64,000 bases of DNA from Delphinapterus leucas (taxonomy: Eukaryota; Chordata; Mammalia; Artiodactyla; Monodontidae): positions 8,229,966 to 8,293,965 of the forward strand of contig NW_022098021.1 of NCBI RefSeq assembly GCF_002288925.2, in the 5' to 3' direction. Position numbers and translations under genes: made by a program. This document shows, piece by piece, positions 34,236-46,942 of this stretch. Numbering within the stretch: position 1 is the stretch's first letter; each line of letters opens with the position of its first letter. The notes below the pieces were generated by a model that was not told the DNA's origin, did no database searches, and saw only the letters and a list, made by a program, of their open reading frames with translations.

Positions 34236-35248
34236 TTCTTGGCCACAGAACTTCTGGCCTCCAGATGCTCCCTGCTTCCACCTCCAGCCAGAAGTCATCT
34301 ATCCTCCTTACAAATTCTCAGAGTGCTTGATCTGCATTTCTTTCATGGGGCTTCCCAGTTGAACATCCTATTGCCGTTATTTATATACAGTGTTCACTGG
34401 TCCTGTTAAACTGGGGCCGTGGAGGCAGAGTCCATTTCTTATTCCATGGCATATTTTCCACAGCCCCCAGTGTACTGTGTAGCCCCCTCAGACAAGACTA
34501 GAGAAGGTTGTTTGTGATCAGATCTGCCCCTTCTGAGCACCTGTACCTTGATGGGAATTTGGGAATCTAGAAAACTATCTGTAGGAATTCTTCGGCTCAG
34601 ATTTCCTAAAGCAAAGTAAAGATTTACCTGAGAATAGTTGAATCATGGTTTTCCTAACAGAAGCAGGTAACTCATATACCATAGTCCACCGTACTGTGCC
34701 TTTCCTGGAATACCCCCATTCCTCTCTGTCCTAGCGCTGCTCAGAGACCATTAGCATCCCAGTCTGTTCAGAACCTCTTCTTGTTTATGGTTCAGATTTC
34801 TTATCCTTTCCTGTGCATCACATTTGTTTAGTGTCAGGGTTGACGTTCCCTTGGATCCCCTGTGACAGGTTGCAGAGACACTTCTATCTCGTGTTGCTTC
34901 AATTCAGACCTTAAAGTATCGAGTTGTCGTTACCTGCACTTGGAGCTTCTACTATTGCATAAGTTTACCCACGTGGATTTCAGAACATTCTGGGAAATAC
35001 ATGCTCAACTGTTTTTTTACACCAGGAATGCACACTCATCTCTCTTTGTGTTTCTCTGTCTCCCTTTCTGTCTGTCTCTGCAAGACTGCTTCTCTCTAAT
35101 CTTGCTTCTTGGGCTGTGACAAATGAGAAGGGTTTTAGGTTCATATCCTGATCCATTTTTTGGCAGAAGAGAGCTGTTTTAAGGATGAACCCAACTCTAT
35201 AATACCTTCCATGTCCCACCCTTAAACATCTTTCTGGATGCATCACTC
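34236..35248. other. Single-copy DNA, no feature recognised
   Basis: No clear repeat or gene. A weak L2-like patch may be present around 34415-34490. A pyrimidine-rich run 'tgtctccctttctgtctgtc' is near 35060. Confidence 0.4.
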
Positions 35249-35249
35249 A

Positions 35250-35957
35250 AGATTTTTTTTTTAAACATCTTTATTGGAGTATAATTGCTTTACAATGGTG
35301 TGTGAGTTTCTGCTTTATAACAAAGTGAATCAGTTATACATATACATATATCCCCATATCTCTTCCATCTTGCGTCTCCCTCCCTCCCACTCTCCCTATC
35401 CCACCCCTCTAGCTGGTCACAAAGCACCAAGCTGATCTCCCTGTGCTATGTGACTGCTTCCCACTAGCTATCTGTTTTACATTTCGTAGTGTATATATGT
35501 CCGTATATACACTACCACTCTCTCACTTTGTCTCAGCTTACCCTTCCCTCTCCCCGTGTCCTCAAGTGCATTCTCTAGTAGGTCTGCGTCTTTATTCCCG
35601 TCTTGCCCCTAGGTTCTTCATGTCCTTTTTTTTTTTTTAGATTCCATATATATGTATTAGCATATGGTATTTGTTTTCCTTTCTGACTTACTTCACTCTG
35701 TATGACAGACTCTAGGTCCATACACCTCACTACAAATAACTCAATTTCATTTCTTTTTATGACTGAATAATATTCCATTGTATATATGTGCCACATCTTC
35801 TTTATCCATTCATCTGTCAGTGGACACCTAGGTTGCTTCCGTGTCCTGGCTGTTGTAAATAGAGCTGCAATGAGCATTGTGGTACATGATTCTTTTTGAA
35901 TTATGGTTTTCTCAGGGTATATGCCCAGTAGTGGGATGGCTGGGTCGTATGGTAGTT
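35250..35957 (-). mobile_element. L1 3' end, antisense, part 1
   Basis: Cetartiodactyl-type L1 3' UTR in antisense: 'acatctttattggagtataa', 'tctgctttataacaaagtga', 'gctgatctccctgtgctatg' and 'ttgcccctaggttcttcatg'. ORF2 C-terminus follows, read on the minus strand as 'DEWIKKMWHIYTMEYYSVIKR' region (35575-35877). The same 3' end appears in sense at 51813-52198 and 58958-59193. A young SINE splits the copy at 35969. Confidence 0.93.
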
Positions 35958-35968
35958 CTATTTTTAGT

Positions 35969-36165
35969 TTGTTTTTTTTTTGCGGTACGCGGGCCTCTCA
36001 CCGTTGTGGCCTCTCCCGCTGCGGAGCACAGGACACGCAGGCTCAGCGGCCATGGCTCACAGGCCCAGCCACTCCGCGGCATGTGGGATTTCCCGGACTG
36101 GGGCACGAACCCGTGTCCCGTGCATCGGCAGGCAGACTCTCAACCACTGCGCCACCAGGGAAGCC
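35969..36165 (-). mobile_element. Young short CHR-type SINE nested in L1
   Basis: Antisense young SINE with a short internal loss (the 'ctccgg' part after 'gagcacagg' is missing). The target duplication 'ctatttttagt' is perfect at 35958-35968 and 36166-36176 and is L1 sequence. Confidence 0.95.
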
Positions 36166-36285
36166 CTATTTTTAGTGATTTTAAGGAACCTCCACACTGT
36201 TCTCCATAGTGGCTGTATCAATTTACATTCCCACCGACAGTGCAAGAGGGTTCCCTTTTCTCCACGCCCTCTCCAGCATTATGTT
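36166..36285 (-). mobile_element. L1 antisense, part 2
   Basis: 'cacactgttctccatagtgg', 'caatttacattcccaccgac' and 'cttttctccacgccctctcc' continue the L1 before it ends by 5' truncation near 36285. Confidence 0.9.
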
Positions 36286-39200
36286 TTCCTCTTTAACCAT
36301 TTCATAATCACTGATTTCTAAGCTATCCTAGCACAGTATTTTGTTCGTAATTATGCACAAATATTTGTCAGTGAATGAACCAGCCGGGGAGGAAGGGAAG
36401 AAAGGAAAGTGGTGTGTCCAGTTTCCTGAGTACAAGCAATGCCACCCCTTCTCCTCAAGTACAGCCCTAAACAGGACGTCCAGATGGGGCACCTCCCACC
36501 CCTCCACCCTTGCTGACTTCAGTAAATCACAAGGTGCTTATGTTTGCCCTGAGGTCAGTCTTGGCATCTGTGCTGCCTGCTGGGGAGTCCACAGCTGGCC
36601 CAGATGTTGCTGTATGTTTATATAAGCCTCTGTGTGTGTACGCAGATCACCCATTTACGTGTGTCCTGTGTGTCTTCCCTGTAAAAACCGTGCCTGTCTC
36701 ATCGTGGGCTGTTGTCCAGCAGAGTTGGAAAGTCGCAGCTCAGGAGGCCCCCTTCCTGCTGAGCCACCCCTTCCCTGCAGCCTTAGCTGCTGTGAGTTCC
36801 GCCACCCTTTCTGCAACCTACAAATGCTTTTCTCTTTCCTCAAAGCCAGATTGCACTTTCCTGACCGGTGGCCACGTTTGAGCCCTTAGTTTTTAATTCT
36901 TGCAAGATGACTGAAGGGAAAACCAGGAATGGTGATAAGCAGGCAGTAGAGAAATGGCATTTCATCACTGCCACTTGAATAATTCCTGTTGCTATTTTTA
37001 AATGTTGCTCAGTTTAATGTAGCATTTCTGCTGTTTGGAATGCGTGCCTATACCAGTGCATAATGCATGCTTGTGCTTTGGTACCTGGTCCTGCCTGAGT
37101 AAGATTTGCAAGGCTGAATCTTTGGCAGGTATCCATCTGCCTACGTATTAATTGAGGCAAGTCAATAGGGAGAACCCTCTAAAATGCTCAGGAATGTTGC
37201 AGAATGGCTGAATTCCTCAGGTGCAGGCTCCTTGCACTACAGCAGTAGTTCTGTGGCATCAGTGAACAAAGCATCAAGCAAACAGTGAAGCTCCTACAAA
37301 GCACCAGGCACTCAAGCATCGGACTCTGCCGCCAGCTGCTGCCTGCACACTCCAATAAAAGGCTACCGAGGCTGCCTCCTAGATGCCAACCTTCATTTCA
37401 GTGCCCGGAGCATTTGAAAAACATCACTAGCAGATACGGTAATTCACTTCCTTAAGACAGAACTCAGAGTTGAAAGGAGGTTAAATGAAAAGGAACACAA
37501 CAGGGCCAGGTTTCCAGCCCTTTCTTTTGTGCATAAATATTAATAGATACTTGGCGTAAGAGTTCTGCAGCTTTGTAATCTCTTATGATAGTGGCAGGAC
37601 TTCAGGTTAGATGTGCATCGTTAATTCTCCGTTCGCTTGTCTTTGGTACTCAGCGTATTTCTATGCCCCTGGAGGAGGGTGTGACAAACCAGTGCAGTCC
37701 AACAGGTAGAAGCAGGTGAAAATGAATCTCCTTGTGACCTGGACTTCTTGTCACGTCTCCTGACCTGCTTAAACTGTAAAAGGAAGACAGTACATCTTTA
37801 AAGACAATTTCCAGACCTTTGCTTGTGGAATTGAACAGAACTGTGTTTAGCTGGGGGTGGAAGGAGGTGCCGGCTTTATGTTTTTAATGCATCAAAAGTA
37901 CCGTTTGTTTATCTAAAACTAAGGGTTGGCACGAAAACACCCCCAAAGCGTATTAACAAGAGGGACTTACTTTCTAGAGGAAGATGAGTGCTTTCGGTCC
38001 TTTGCTCTGTCCCAGCCAGGCAGCCTCAGCCCAGGCACTCGCCCCTCTGAGACACGATTTCTGCATGTGGTATAAAGGATCCTCAAAGCAGCTGAGTATG
38101 CAGTGAGGTACATACCTGAAGATGCTCTAAACCCAGAGCACCACTCTTTCTAGTGTCTTTTTTATTGTCCTTTTATTGCATAGTTAACAATATCATATAA
38201 CCGGCATAATTTAACATAAAGCCATCTGCTTTTTCAGTCTCTGGAACATGCTTCTCTGTGGTGAAGAGCACAGAACCGAGCATATAAAATTGCACGGGAT
38301 GCTGTCAGGCCCATCACTTGCTCATTTGAGACTTCCTAGTGCCTGTCACATGGGAGCAGCCTGTAAAGTAGCTTTTCTAATCTTAGACACATATCAATTA
38401 TTCACCAGCCTGGCTCCTCTTGTGTGTTATCTTATAGAATTCACCATGGCGACAGTGCACCTTGCTTCTAAATCTTAATCTGAAACTGATACATAAAGAT
38501 TAGGTTTCTTCTGCTTTAGATTATTCTAAATGTCAGCTGATTCTGAAAATGGCTTTAAAACTTTTTCTCCTTCCCTTACGTTACATGAAGGTCACTTATT
38601 TTATATGAAACTTGATATGAAGTTTAAGAAACTAAGAGCTGGCTATCCTTTTCTACTTTTTAGTATCAGTTATGAGATCATACTCCTGATATAACCGTCA
38701 TTTAGCTTTTGAGAGAAAATATATAAGCAAGAATTTCTGCTGAAATCGATTTTATGTACTACACGGCTTGCAGTGTTGAATGCAAGAGTGTAAAATGTGT
38801 TTTCACTTTTCAAGTAAGTGTAATTCAAAATTACACATACTACTGTTATTCCTTTGCACTACATATGGAGAAAACTGTGTACGATATCAGGTTTCTGATA
38901 TTTTCGTATGTAAAACATAATCTATAAATCCATAATAGTCAGAAAAATGCTATGGACATAAAGAATTCATTCTTTTTATAATGTTTTTATTTTCTTTTTT
39001 ACCATGGGTACAAGCAAAACCTTGTTGAGGGAGGGACCACATAATGTCATTAGTTGGCTGTCCTGACAGGATGGATAATTATCCTCTTGAGCGCCTCACA
39101 TAAAAGAACTAATGGTTCCTGGAGAGAGTCTAGACAGCTCAGGTAAGAAACAGAGACTACAATTATAATGTTAATAATCTTAACGAGGATGTGCACGTTA

Positions 39201-39732
39201 CCTTTGGGGTGGAATAGTGCCCCTTGGTCCACATTCTGCCGGCAGTCTGTGCTGAATGACTGACTTCCACTTTGTAGTCATGAAAGTTAGATGGTGGATG
39301 ATTTCTCACGAGAAAAGTCACATTCTTAAAGAGATGTCAGAACAACACAGTTGGACACGCTCCACATGTATCCTTGTGTCCAAAGATGGGCCCAGGAGTG
39401 CTGCCCATCAGTAATATGACTGCTACATCACAAAACAGGCACCTGGGAACTGATTCAACCCAGGTCAGAGGACAGCAAATGAGCGACAGGAGGGAGCTTT
39501 CACAGTCGGAAGAGTCAGGTGTTGAAATGAGTGACATTTTAGGACATAAGTTAAGGTTTAAGTAAATCGAGGCTCCAGTGAAGGAAATTAACACCACAGT
39601 TAAACAGCAGATATATTCTAAAGCACCTTCAGTGTCCTGTCACAATCACAGAACATTTTCACTCCACCCTTGGAGAGTTTAGATTATTGTATTAAGTAGA
39701 ATATTCTGAAATATTTCTACTTATTTTTTAAA
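36286..39732. other. Longest stretch without a recognised repeat
   Basis: About 3.4 kb with no repeat family recognised. Open frames at 36341-36625, 36510-36881 and 36632-36889 overlap in different phases and have no known domains or clear splice context. The part 36990-37470 has features often seen in non-coding conserved DNA (palindromic 'tgcataatgcatgc' near 37050, a TATA-like 'caataaaaggct' near 37353). I call no gene. Confidence 0.4.
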
Positions 39733-39915
39733 TAAGAGTTTGTTTTTTTAGAGCAGTTTTAAGTTTACAGCAAAAATTGAGAAGGTAAGGAGATTTCCCA
39801 TGTACCCCCTGCCCTCACACATGAACTGTCTGACCCATTATCAACACATCTATGTCTACTTATTTTCATGAATGACTGGGTATTATTTTTGACAATATTT
39901 ATCTATCCAATTTTT
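39733..39915 (-). mobile_element. Old L1 3' end fragment, antisense
   Basis: 'agagcagttttaagtttaca', 'gagatttcccatgtaccccc' and 'cacacatgaactgtctgacc' then 'attatcaacac' match the antisense 3' UTR of an old L1M-type element. Confidence 0.75.
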
Positions 39916-39956
39916 GTGTAGTTCCCCCCACCCTCCGGTGGACTCTTATCTATTTC

Positions 39957-40853
39957 TTTTTTTAAAATTTTTATTAGAGCATAGTTGATTTCCAATTTTG
40001 TTAGTTTCTGCTGTACAGCAAAGTGAATTAGTTATACATATATCCACTCTTTTTTAGATTCTTTTCCTATAGAGGTCATCACAGAGTATTGAGAAGAGTT
40101 CCCTGTGCTCTACAGTAGGTCCTTATTAGGTCTATTTTATATATAGTAGTGTGTATATGTCAATCCCAGTCTCCCAATTTATCCTTCTTCCCCGTCCCCC
40201 AGTAACCATAAGTTTGTTTTCTACATCTGTGATTCTATTTCTGTTTTGTAAATAAGTTCATTTGTACCATTTTTTTAGATTCCACATATAAGTGATACCA
40301 TATGATATTTGTCTTTCTCTGTCTGACTTACTTCACTCAGTATGACAATCTCTAGGTCCATTCATGTTGCTGCAAATGACATTATTTTGTTCTTTTTTAT
40401 GACTGAGTAACATTCCACTGTATATATGTACCACATCTTCTTTATCCATTCTTCTGTCAATGGATATTTAAGTTGCTTCCATGTCCTGGCTATTGTAAAT
40501 AGTGCTGCAATGAACATTAGGGTACATGTATCTTTTCAAAGTATGGTTTTCTCCAGATATATGCCCAGAAGTGGGGTTGCAGGATCATATGGTAGCTCTG
40601 TTTTTATTTTTGAAGGAACCACCATACTGTTCTCCATAGTGGTTGTACCAATCAATTTACATTCCCACCTACCGTGTCGGAGGGTTCCCTTTTCTCCATA
40701 CCCTCTCTTATTGTTTGTATAGATTTCTTTGATGATGGCCATTCTGACCAGTGTGAGGTGATACCTCATTGTAGTTTCGATTTGCATGTCTCTAATAATT
40801 AGTGATGTTGAGCATCTTTTCATGTGCTTTTTGGCCATCTGTGTGTCTTGTTA
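39957..40853 (-). mobile_element. L1 3' region, antisense
   Basis: L1 3' UTR then ORF2 C-terminal DNA: 'atttttattagagcatagtt', 'tttctgctgtacagcaaagt', 'cttacttcactcagtatgac', 'catcttctttatccattctt', 'tatgcccagaagtggggttg' and 'ctctaataattagtgatgtt'. The minus-strand frame at 40536-40838 is a decayed ORF2 tail. More diverged than the L1 at 35.25-36.29 kb, so older. Confidence 0.93.
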
Positions 40854-40869
40854 AGTTTTTTTATGTTAA

Positions 40870-41060
40870 AAAAAATATCCATTTGTTCAGTAAACTTTTT
40901 TAGCATCTATTGTAAGCTAAGCACTGTGTTAGGGCTGGGAATGTTGGTCTCAGAATTCAGCATAGTGCTCTTTACATAAAAGACTCAATATTTAGTGAAT
41001 AATTGCATAGAAGATGAATAAAATACGTCCTTGAGAAATTTGACAAACTCATGGGTCAGG
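40870..41060 (-). mobile_element. L2 3' end, antisense, decayed
   Basis: 'atccatttgttcagtaaact', 'taagctaagcactgtgttag' and 'ggctgggaatgttgg' resemble the antisense L2 3' end. The rest to about 41060 is too decayed to align by eye. Confidence 0.5.
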
Positions 41061-41232
41061 AGATGGAGGAAAAAGACATGAAGTTAGTATCACAATGAAG
41101 TGTAGTTAATGGTTATAACAGACATCAAAAAGTCCTAAAAAAGTCAGTGGTAAATGAAATCATCTCCAGAAGATATTAAAGTCAAGAGATACTACATTTT
41201 ATTGGTATTTACATCTATAAAAGTTCACTTCC

Positions 41233-41544
41233 GGGCTTCCCTGGTGGCGCAGTGGTTGAGAATCTGCCTGCTAATGCAGGGGACATGGGTTTCAGCCCCG
41301 GTCTGGGAGGATCCCACATGCCGCAGAGCAACTAGGCCCATGAGCCACAACTACTGAGCCTGCGCGTCTGGAGCCTGTGCTCTGCAACAAGAGAGGCCGC
41401 GATAGTGAGAGGCCCGCACGCCGCGATGAAGAGTGGCCCCCGCTCGCTGCAACTAGAGAAAGCCCTCGCACAGAAACGAAGACCCAACACAGCAAAAATA
41501 AATAAATAAATAAATAAACTCCTACCCCCGCCCCCCAGAAAAGA
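41233..41544 (+). mobile_element. CHR-type SINE, intermediate form
   Basis: The long-form body carries some short-form features ('gagaggccgcgatagtgaga' then 'ggcccgcacgccgcgatga'), so it looks intermediate between the two subtypes. (AAAT)n tail and a C-rich run follow. Imperfect target words: 'aaaagttcacttc' at 41219-41231 and 'aaaagttccttc' at 41545-41556. Confidence 0.88.
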
Positions 41545-41556
41545 AAAAGTTCCTTC

Positions 41557-42315
41557 ATGTCGTTTTGCCTGGAAGAAAATCAGAAGATAGCCAGCCTCTT
41601 AGAATTACGAGTTACAGACAGGCCTGTTGTGAGGAGGGTGTGGGGATCCTCAGTTCTGAGAGTCTCTTTATTCAGAAGGCATACATGTGCAATGACACTG
41701 TCAACCAGAGGAGGCCTCCCTGCAGCCCCTAGTCCTTGACTGCAACCCCCTGAGGGGCTGTAGAGGCTCCTTCTGTGACTGTGGCCTCGAAGGAAGAGGC
41801 AGGGCCTCCTGCTGGCTCACTGAATAGCCCTGAAAGGGCTGCTTTCCCACCCTCAAAACAGGACTCTACCCTCAGAATAAAGCAGACTCCATCCACAGCT
41901 GCCTAACTAAGTAATCTCTTGGGGCTTCTGGGGGCTGAAAACCACAGCAGAGCTTCCTCCTGACTGGGCATGACTCTAAGACAAGAAAAAGAGATAATTT
42001 TAGACCATAAACTTTGACCTTGTGAATAGAAGGAGGATGGTATAAAGAAAGAAAAATAAAGTGGAAGAAACGAGCAGAAAAATGATAGGATTTAAACCAC
42101 TGGGTCCTGAGATCAGACCCAATTTTTTAAATGCCCTAAAGCCTCACACTGGAGAGTTTACATCTTAACCTGGCTGTCGTTCCTCTTGTTCATTTTATGG
42201 GTAATGCAGGTGATTAGGAGCTGCTTAATACTATGTGCTCTTTGGACACCTATTGTTTACTTACACTTTGCTTTGTGCAGATTGTGCAGAATGCCCTGCA
42301 TAACCTACTCTGAGG
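41557..42315. other. Single-copy DNA, no feature recognised
   Basis: No repeat or gene recognised. The 60-codon frame at 41557-41739 has no known domain. Confidence 0.4.
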
Positions 42316-42735
42316 GTATTAGTTTCCTTTGGCTGCTGTAACAAGTTACCACAAATTTAGCGGCTTAGAGTGACACGGATCTATCCCCTTACGTTTCTGG
42401 AGATCGGAAGTCAAAAATGGGTCAACAGGGCTGCATTCCTTCTGGAGACTCCAGGGGAATATCCTTTCCTTGCCTTTTCCTGTATTTCATGACTCCTGGT
42501 CCTCTGCTTCCGTAGTCACGGCTCCCTCTCTGGCTCTGACCCTCCCCTCTCTGTCTTATAAGGACCCTTGTGATTGTACATAGGGCCCACCCAAATGGTT
42601 CAAGATAATCTCCCCATCTCGAGATCTTTAACTTAATCCCATCTGCAAAGCCCATTTTGCTACGCAAGGTAGCACATTCACAGGTTCCTGGGATTAGGTG
42701 GACCTCTGAGGGTCTGTTATTCAGCTACCCCACTG
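42316..42735 (+). mobile_element. Old interspersed repeat, unnamed family, copy 1
   Basis: Begins 'ggtattagtttcctttggct' and continues 'gtaacaagttaccacaaatt', 'gtttctggagatcggaagtc', 'ctctgtcttataaggaccct' and 'ttaacttaatcccatctgc'. A second copy of this family lies at 45050-45440 in the same orientation. I recognise it as a common mammalian repeat but cannot name it safely. Confidence 0.7.
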
Positions 42736-43754
42736 AGGCTTCGAGTGTGCTAGACCATCAACCTAGACGGAAATCAATCAGTGGAGAAAACAGCAAAATG
42801 TTGGAAGTGGAAGATTGTGCAAGGTCATTTTTTTCCTGTACAGAATTCTATAGGTTAATGTATTTTATATGTGAAAAACGAAAACGTAGTCAAGTACATT
42901 CAGAAAAAGGGAGTTTTCCCCTTAACATTCTGTAAATATTTTACTACGTGGTCCAGAGCATCTTCTCACTCCTTCTGCTGCCTGGGTAACTGTGGTCCCA
43001 CCAGCCGCGAGGTGCTGCCTTAAACTCCAGGCAAACTACACTCAAGGCAGCTCATTTCTTCTCAGTTCCAGTTTGTCTTCGCTTTATGTTTAGCGTATAA
43101 ATTGGTTGCTAACCCTGTCCCAGAGCAGGGACCTGGACTTGCAGTCTAAAACAGCACAGTCTCTAAAGTACAGCAGTGTTTTTCTGGCTGCTGCTTGCAT
43201 TCTTGTGGCTCGTGGTGGCGAGAAGCAGCAGGGGGACAGTTCAGGGTAGATTGCCACCCTGGAATGGGGGGCCGGGTTCGCAGATGGCACCCTTGCAGTA
43301 GAGGAGGTAGTTGGGGTGTGGATGGGTGACAGTATTATGTGCTGACAGTGCCTGAGGGAGCTACCTGCCGAGGGAAGGTCAGAATTCAATTCCCAAGGCA
43401 GGCGGAAAAACTGTAGAAGCTTCCATCCTGGGGTGTGAAGCTGAGGGCTTGGAGGGTGGGGCACCTGCTCAGTTTGGAAGCTGGAAGGTTGGGGATCGCT
43501 TAATGTCCCATGTGCAGCTCCTTGGAGGCTGCTGGGGGCTCAGGTTCTCCTCCCGCTGGAAGAGCGAGCGCCAGGCCAAGGCCCCAGGACTGACCTCTGT
43601 ATCCCTACCTCTGCACAACCACGTGAGCAGAGGAGAGAGCTGAGGTGCCTGTGGCGTCCTCTCTCAGTGGGCGGTAGAAAACCCCTCACGTGTTGTGTCA
43701 TGTGCTGCCCAATGCATAAAGGGGATTTGTTGATGCCCAATTAAAATTCATATT
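42736..43754. other. Single-copy DNA, no feature recognised
   Basis: No repeat family recognised. The 124-codon minus-strand frame at 43090-43464 is one of the longer non-repeat frames in the window but shows no known domain. Confidence 0.4.
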
Positions 43755-43975
43755 TGTGAGTATTTACTAATGTGCCAGGCGCTGTTAGCTCTTTACATAA
43801 GTTATGCCATTTAATCCTCAGAACTATAGATTGAAGATGCTTTTACAGAAAAGGGGCCCAGAGTGATTGAGTAACTTACCCAAGGCCACACAGCTAGGGA
43901 GAAGTGAAGTTGGCGTTAAACGCAGGCAGCCGGACACAGAAGCCCGTGCTCTGTCCTCCGCTGCTTCCCAAGGAG
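43755..43975 (-). mobile_element. MIR SINE, antisense
   Basis: 'tgtgccaggcgctgttagct', 'gccatttaatcctcagaact', 'acccaaggccacacagctag' and 'cccgtgctctgtcctccgct' give a near-complete MIR. Confidence 0.93.
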
Positions 43976-44014
43976 ACGAGATGCTGAATGCTCTGGAGTA
44001 AAGATCTTTAAGCA

Positions 44015-44215
44015 ACTTGAGTGATAATGCAGACACTTAGGAGGGCTTTACATGTATTAATTCATTGAATCCTCTGAAAACCCCTGAGGTAGGTCCTGTT
44101 ATTATCGTGTGGGAGGGGTTACGTAGTTTGTCCAAGCTCACACAGATAGTAGGTAGCTCAACCGGGATTTGCATCCAGGCAGACTGCCTCTGTTCCTCTA
44201 AAAAGAAAATACGTT
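44015..44215 (-). mobile_element. MIR SINE, antisense, second in tandem
   Basis: 'gggctttacatgtattaatt', 'gaggtaggtcctgttattat', 'tccaagctcacacagatag' and 'accgggatttgcatccaggc' form another antisense MIR, about 40 bp after the previous one and in the same orientation. Confidence 0.9.
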
Positions 44216-44324
44216 GTCATATACAATATGAGGATAACACCCAGTTTATAGATGATGGAACTAAAATGATGGAATGTATTAAGATTGTGGAAGGCACTGT
44301 AACTGGTACAATACGGAAATGGAT

Positions 44325-44830
44325 CCAAGAAAGATAAAGTCTCTTTCCCTTCCCCAGGGAGTTTGCAGCCCAAGATAGATGACTTAGATGTAGCCAGTGA
44401 TAAACTCAATGGCTTTGGGGACAGAAGGTGCTGTGACAAGAGGAAAAGGAGGTTCGGGGTGCTGGCATGCCTCATAAGGGGACAGGATGATGCCACACGA
44501 CACCTCACAGCCTCACCTCTTCAAATTTCACTGAGTGTGTAATAGTGCCTCTGCTCAGCATGCTTGGTTACACCACTTCCTGCAGGAAACAGAAGTCTAA
44601 GGAAATGTTGAAGGTGAGGAGGGTACCGGCTGAAACCATGAATGAGACAAAGTAGTCGGCAGAAGGAGGGAAGTGCCCCAGCCACAGGGACCCGTGAGTA
44701 AGAATGCAGGGAGGCAGGCAGGAGGTGACAAACCTGATCACAGGGGCTGGACCTGAAAAGCAGTGACGTGAAGGATGTGAAATAAATTTTGGATGGATAG
44801 AATAGTAAGTTCCTTAGAGGCCTTTAACAA
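44325..44830 (-). mobile_element. Possible decayed L2, antisense
   Basis: 'ccagggagtttgcagcccaa' and the purine-rich text after it resemble the antisense L2 3' portion, as seen better at 62470-63010. Similarity is weak. Confidence 0.3.
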
Positions 44831-45049
44831 AGGGAATAAGAAATAATTACTAACTAGAGAAAGTTAATTTATTATAATAAAGATTCTCCACAACCGTGAC
44901 CTTGGGGGTTTGTGTTTTTGCTTAGAAGAGGCTCATGTTTAATTCAACTCTATACTGAATAGATTATGGTGAGATTTGGTTGTATTTTTAATTTACGGTG
45001 ACCAGACACAGGACTGTAAGCCAGAAAGGTATTCATCTCAGAGAAGAGA

Positions 45050-45440
45050 TGTATTAGTTTCCTACTGATGCTCTAACAAAGAACCACAAACTTAGTGGCT
45101 TAAAGCAATATAAGTTTGTTTTCTTACAGTTCTGTCCATCTGAAGTCCAACATGTGTCTCACTGAGCCAAGATCAAGGGTATAATTCCTTTCTGGAGACT
45201 GGAGATTCTGGAGAATCTCTTTTCTTGCCTCTTCCACCTTCTCGAGGCTGCCCACCTTCCTTGGCTCATGGCCCCTTCCACCATCTTCAAAGCCAAGCAG
45301 AATCCTTCTTATATTCCCATCTCACTGATTCTCTTTTTCATAATCACATCTTCCTCTTCCTTCCTTCTTTGATATCTGGATTCGGAACATCTTGGGATTA
45401 TGCCGTTCTCTTCCAAAATTATGTTACCAGTGTTGTGGCT
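45050..45440 (+). mobile_element. Old interspersed repeat, unnamed family, copy 2
   Basis: 'gtattagtttcctactgatg', 'aaccacaaacttagtggctt', 'cttacagttctgtccatctg' and 'aagatcaagggtataattcc' align with the copy at 42316. The two copies are about 2.7 kb apart. Confidence 0.7.
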
Positions 45441-46942
45441 GCATTTCAGCTGGAGAGTTATGAGTGAGGAAATAGTGATAAAGGTGAAGGGAGAGAGAGT
45501 TGGAAAGTCTGTAGCCAGGCGTCAGAAGCAGAGGCAGATGTGAGCAATAGAGAAAGGAAAGAGGGTGGGGCACCAAGAAGTGTGTCCTGGTGAGCCTGAG
45601 CTTTGTACGTCAGTAAAAATTGTGCTTGTCAAGCAAAGGAAGTGTAAGTGCTTCTAGAAAACATACACTGTTTTTGTTATTCAGAGGAGAAATTCATGAT
45701 AAATTGTAAAGAAGTTGATGGATATTTATTCACCTAGATAGTGTTGATACCATAGTATTGCAAGGACTTTTCAGAAAAATAAGAATTCTGTTTGACTTGT
45801 AGAAATTATAATTCCCATATTTATTTCTCATCTATCAATTGCGTTCTACATCACAACTCTGGGAGAATATAAAAATTGATCTGTATCAAACAGAAACATG
45901 ATTCTGGCAGCAAAACAGGCTTCCATAAAAATCAGGCAAAGTGGACAAAAAAAAGAGGTAGGCAGATTTTATTACATTTATTTTTGTCCATCTCCTCAGT
46001 TTTTCCTGATTTATTTTAAAACCCTGGTCACATGGGGCCAGAATCTATATTTATTGCTAAATAAACATATCCATTAGACCTGAGCCATATAAGGAAAATA
46101 TTGCTAATCTTGGTTCCAGTGGTATTTTAAAATCTTAATATTCTGTGTTGGTTTAGTAGCTTTAGGCTGTTTTTTTTTTTTTCAGGCTTTGCACTCAAAT
46201 ATAATTGCCAGCTCTTATCCACTTTTCTCACTTCCTGTGTCCCATTAAAGCTTAAAAGGATACCATTCCTTCCATGACATTATTCTCATCCCTCCATTAC
46301 TCTTTTTTATTTCCATTCTTGCATTTCTGCCTTAGCTGTATGTTAATCTCATACTTCTGCTAATGAGTAACTCCTTTTGGCTCAATGGACAAGAGAAACC
46401 AAGCAAAACTTCACTCTTAAAGTAAATTATTAAACTAATTTTTACGTGATTTCTTTTAAAATTCCATAATTGCTTTTTAATCAGACACAGTCGTTAAATT
46501 TGAAATGTCAGCAAGCAGAATCAAAGGCCCATAGTTATATGCTTTTCAGAATAAAGTGTTGCTATTGCCTATAGTTTTGCACATTCTGATAAAAAGCATT
46601 AATATTTCCTTTGTTTCTGCCTCTCAATCATCAAGTGGTATAATGCTAAAAAGTCTCAGGATGATGACTGGGATTTGGTTAGCGGTTAAAGAAGGCAAGT
46701 CTTCTCAGAACCACAAAGACCTACAGCCTGTGTTTGAACTGTATTTACTACAGACAGGTCCTGACTCAGGTGCCAATCTGACATGACAGAATTGCTGTAC
46801 GAAGAATTCTGCATCTGTGATCAATTAGTAATGTCTGCATGGGTGCAGAATGTGAGTAGAAATATATATACCACATATTTACCATTCTTAAAATCTTGAT
46901 GAAGGCTGCATAACAGCTTTTTTTTTTTTTTTTCTTTTAAAG
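45441..46942. other. Single-copy DNA, no feature recognised
   Basis: No family recognised. T-runs at about 46170 and 46918-46934. The 76-codon frame at 46556-46786 has no known domain. Confidence 0.4.

Noticed and set aside
36510..36881. 123-codon sense frame in repeat-poor DNA
   Set aside because: No recognised domain and two further frames overlap it in other phases. Kept only as part of the repeat-poor interval.
43090..43464. 124-codon minus-strand frame
   Set aside because: No known domain, no nearby promoter or splice evidence, and the length is within what non-coding GC-richer DNA gives.
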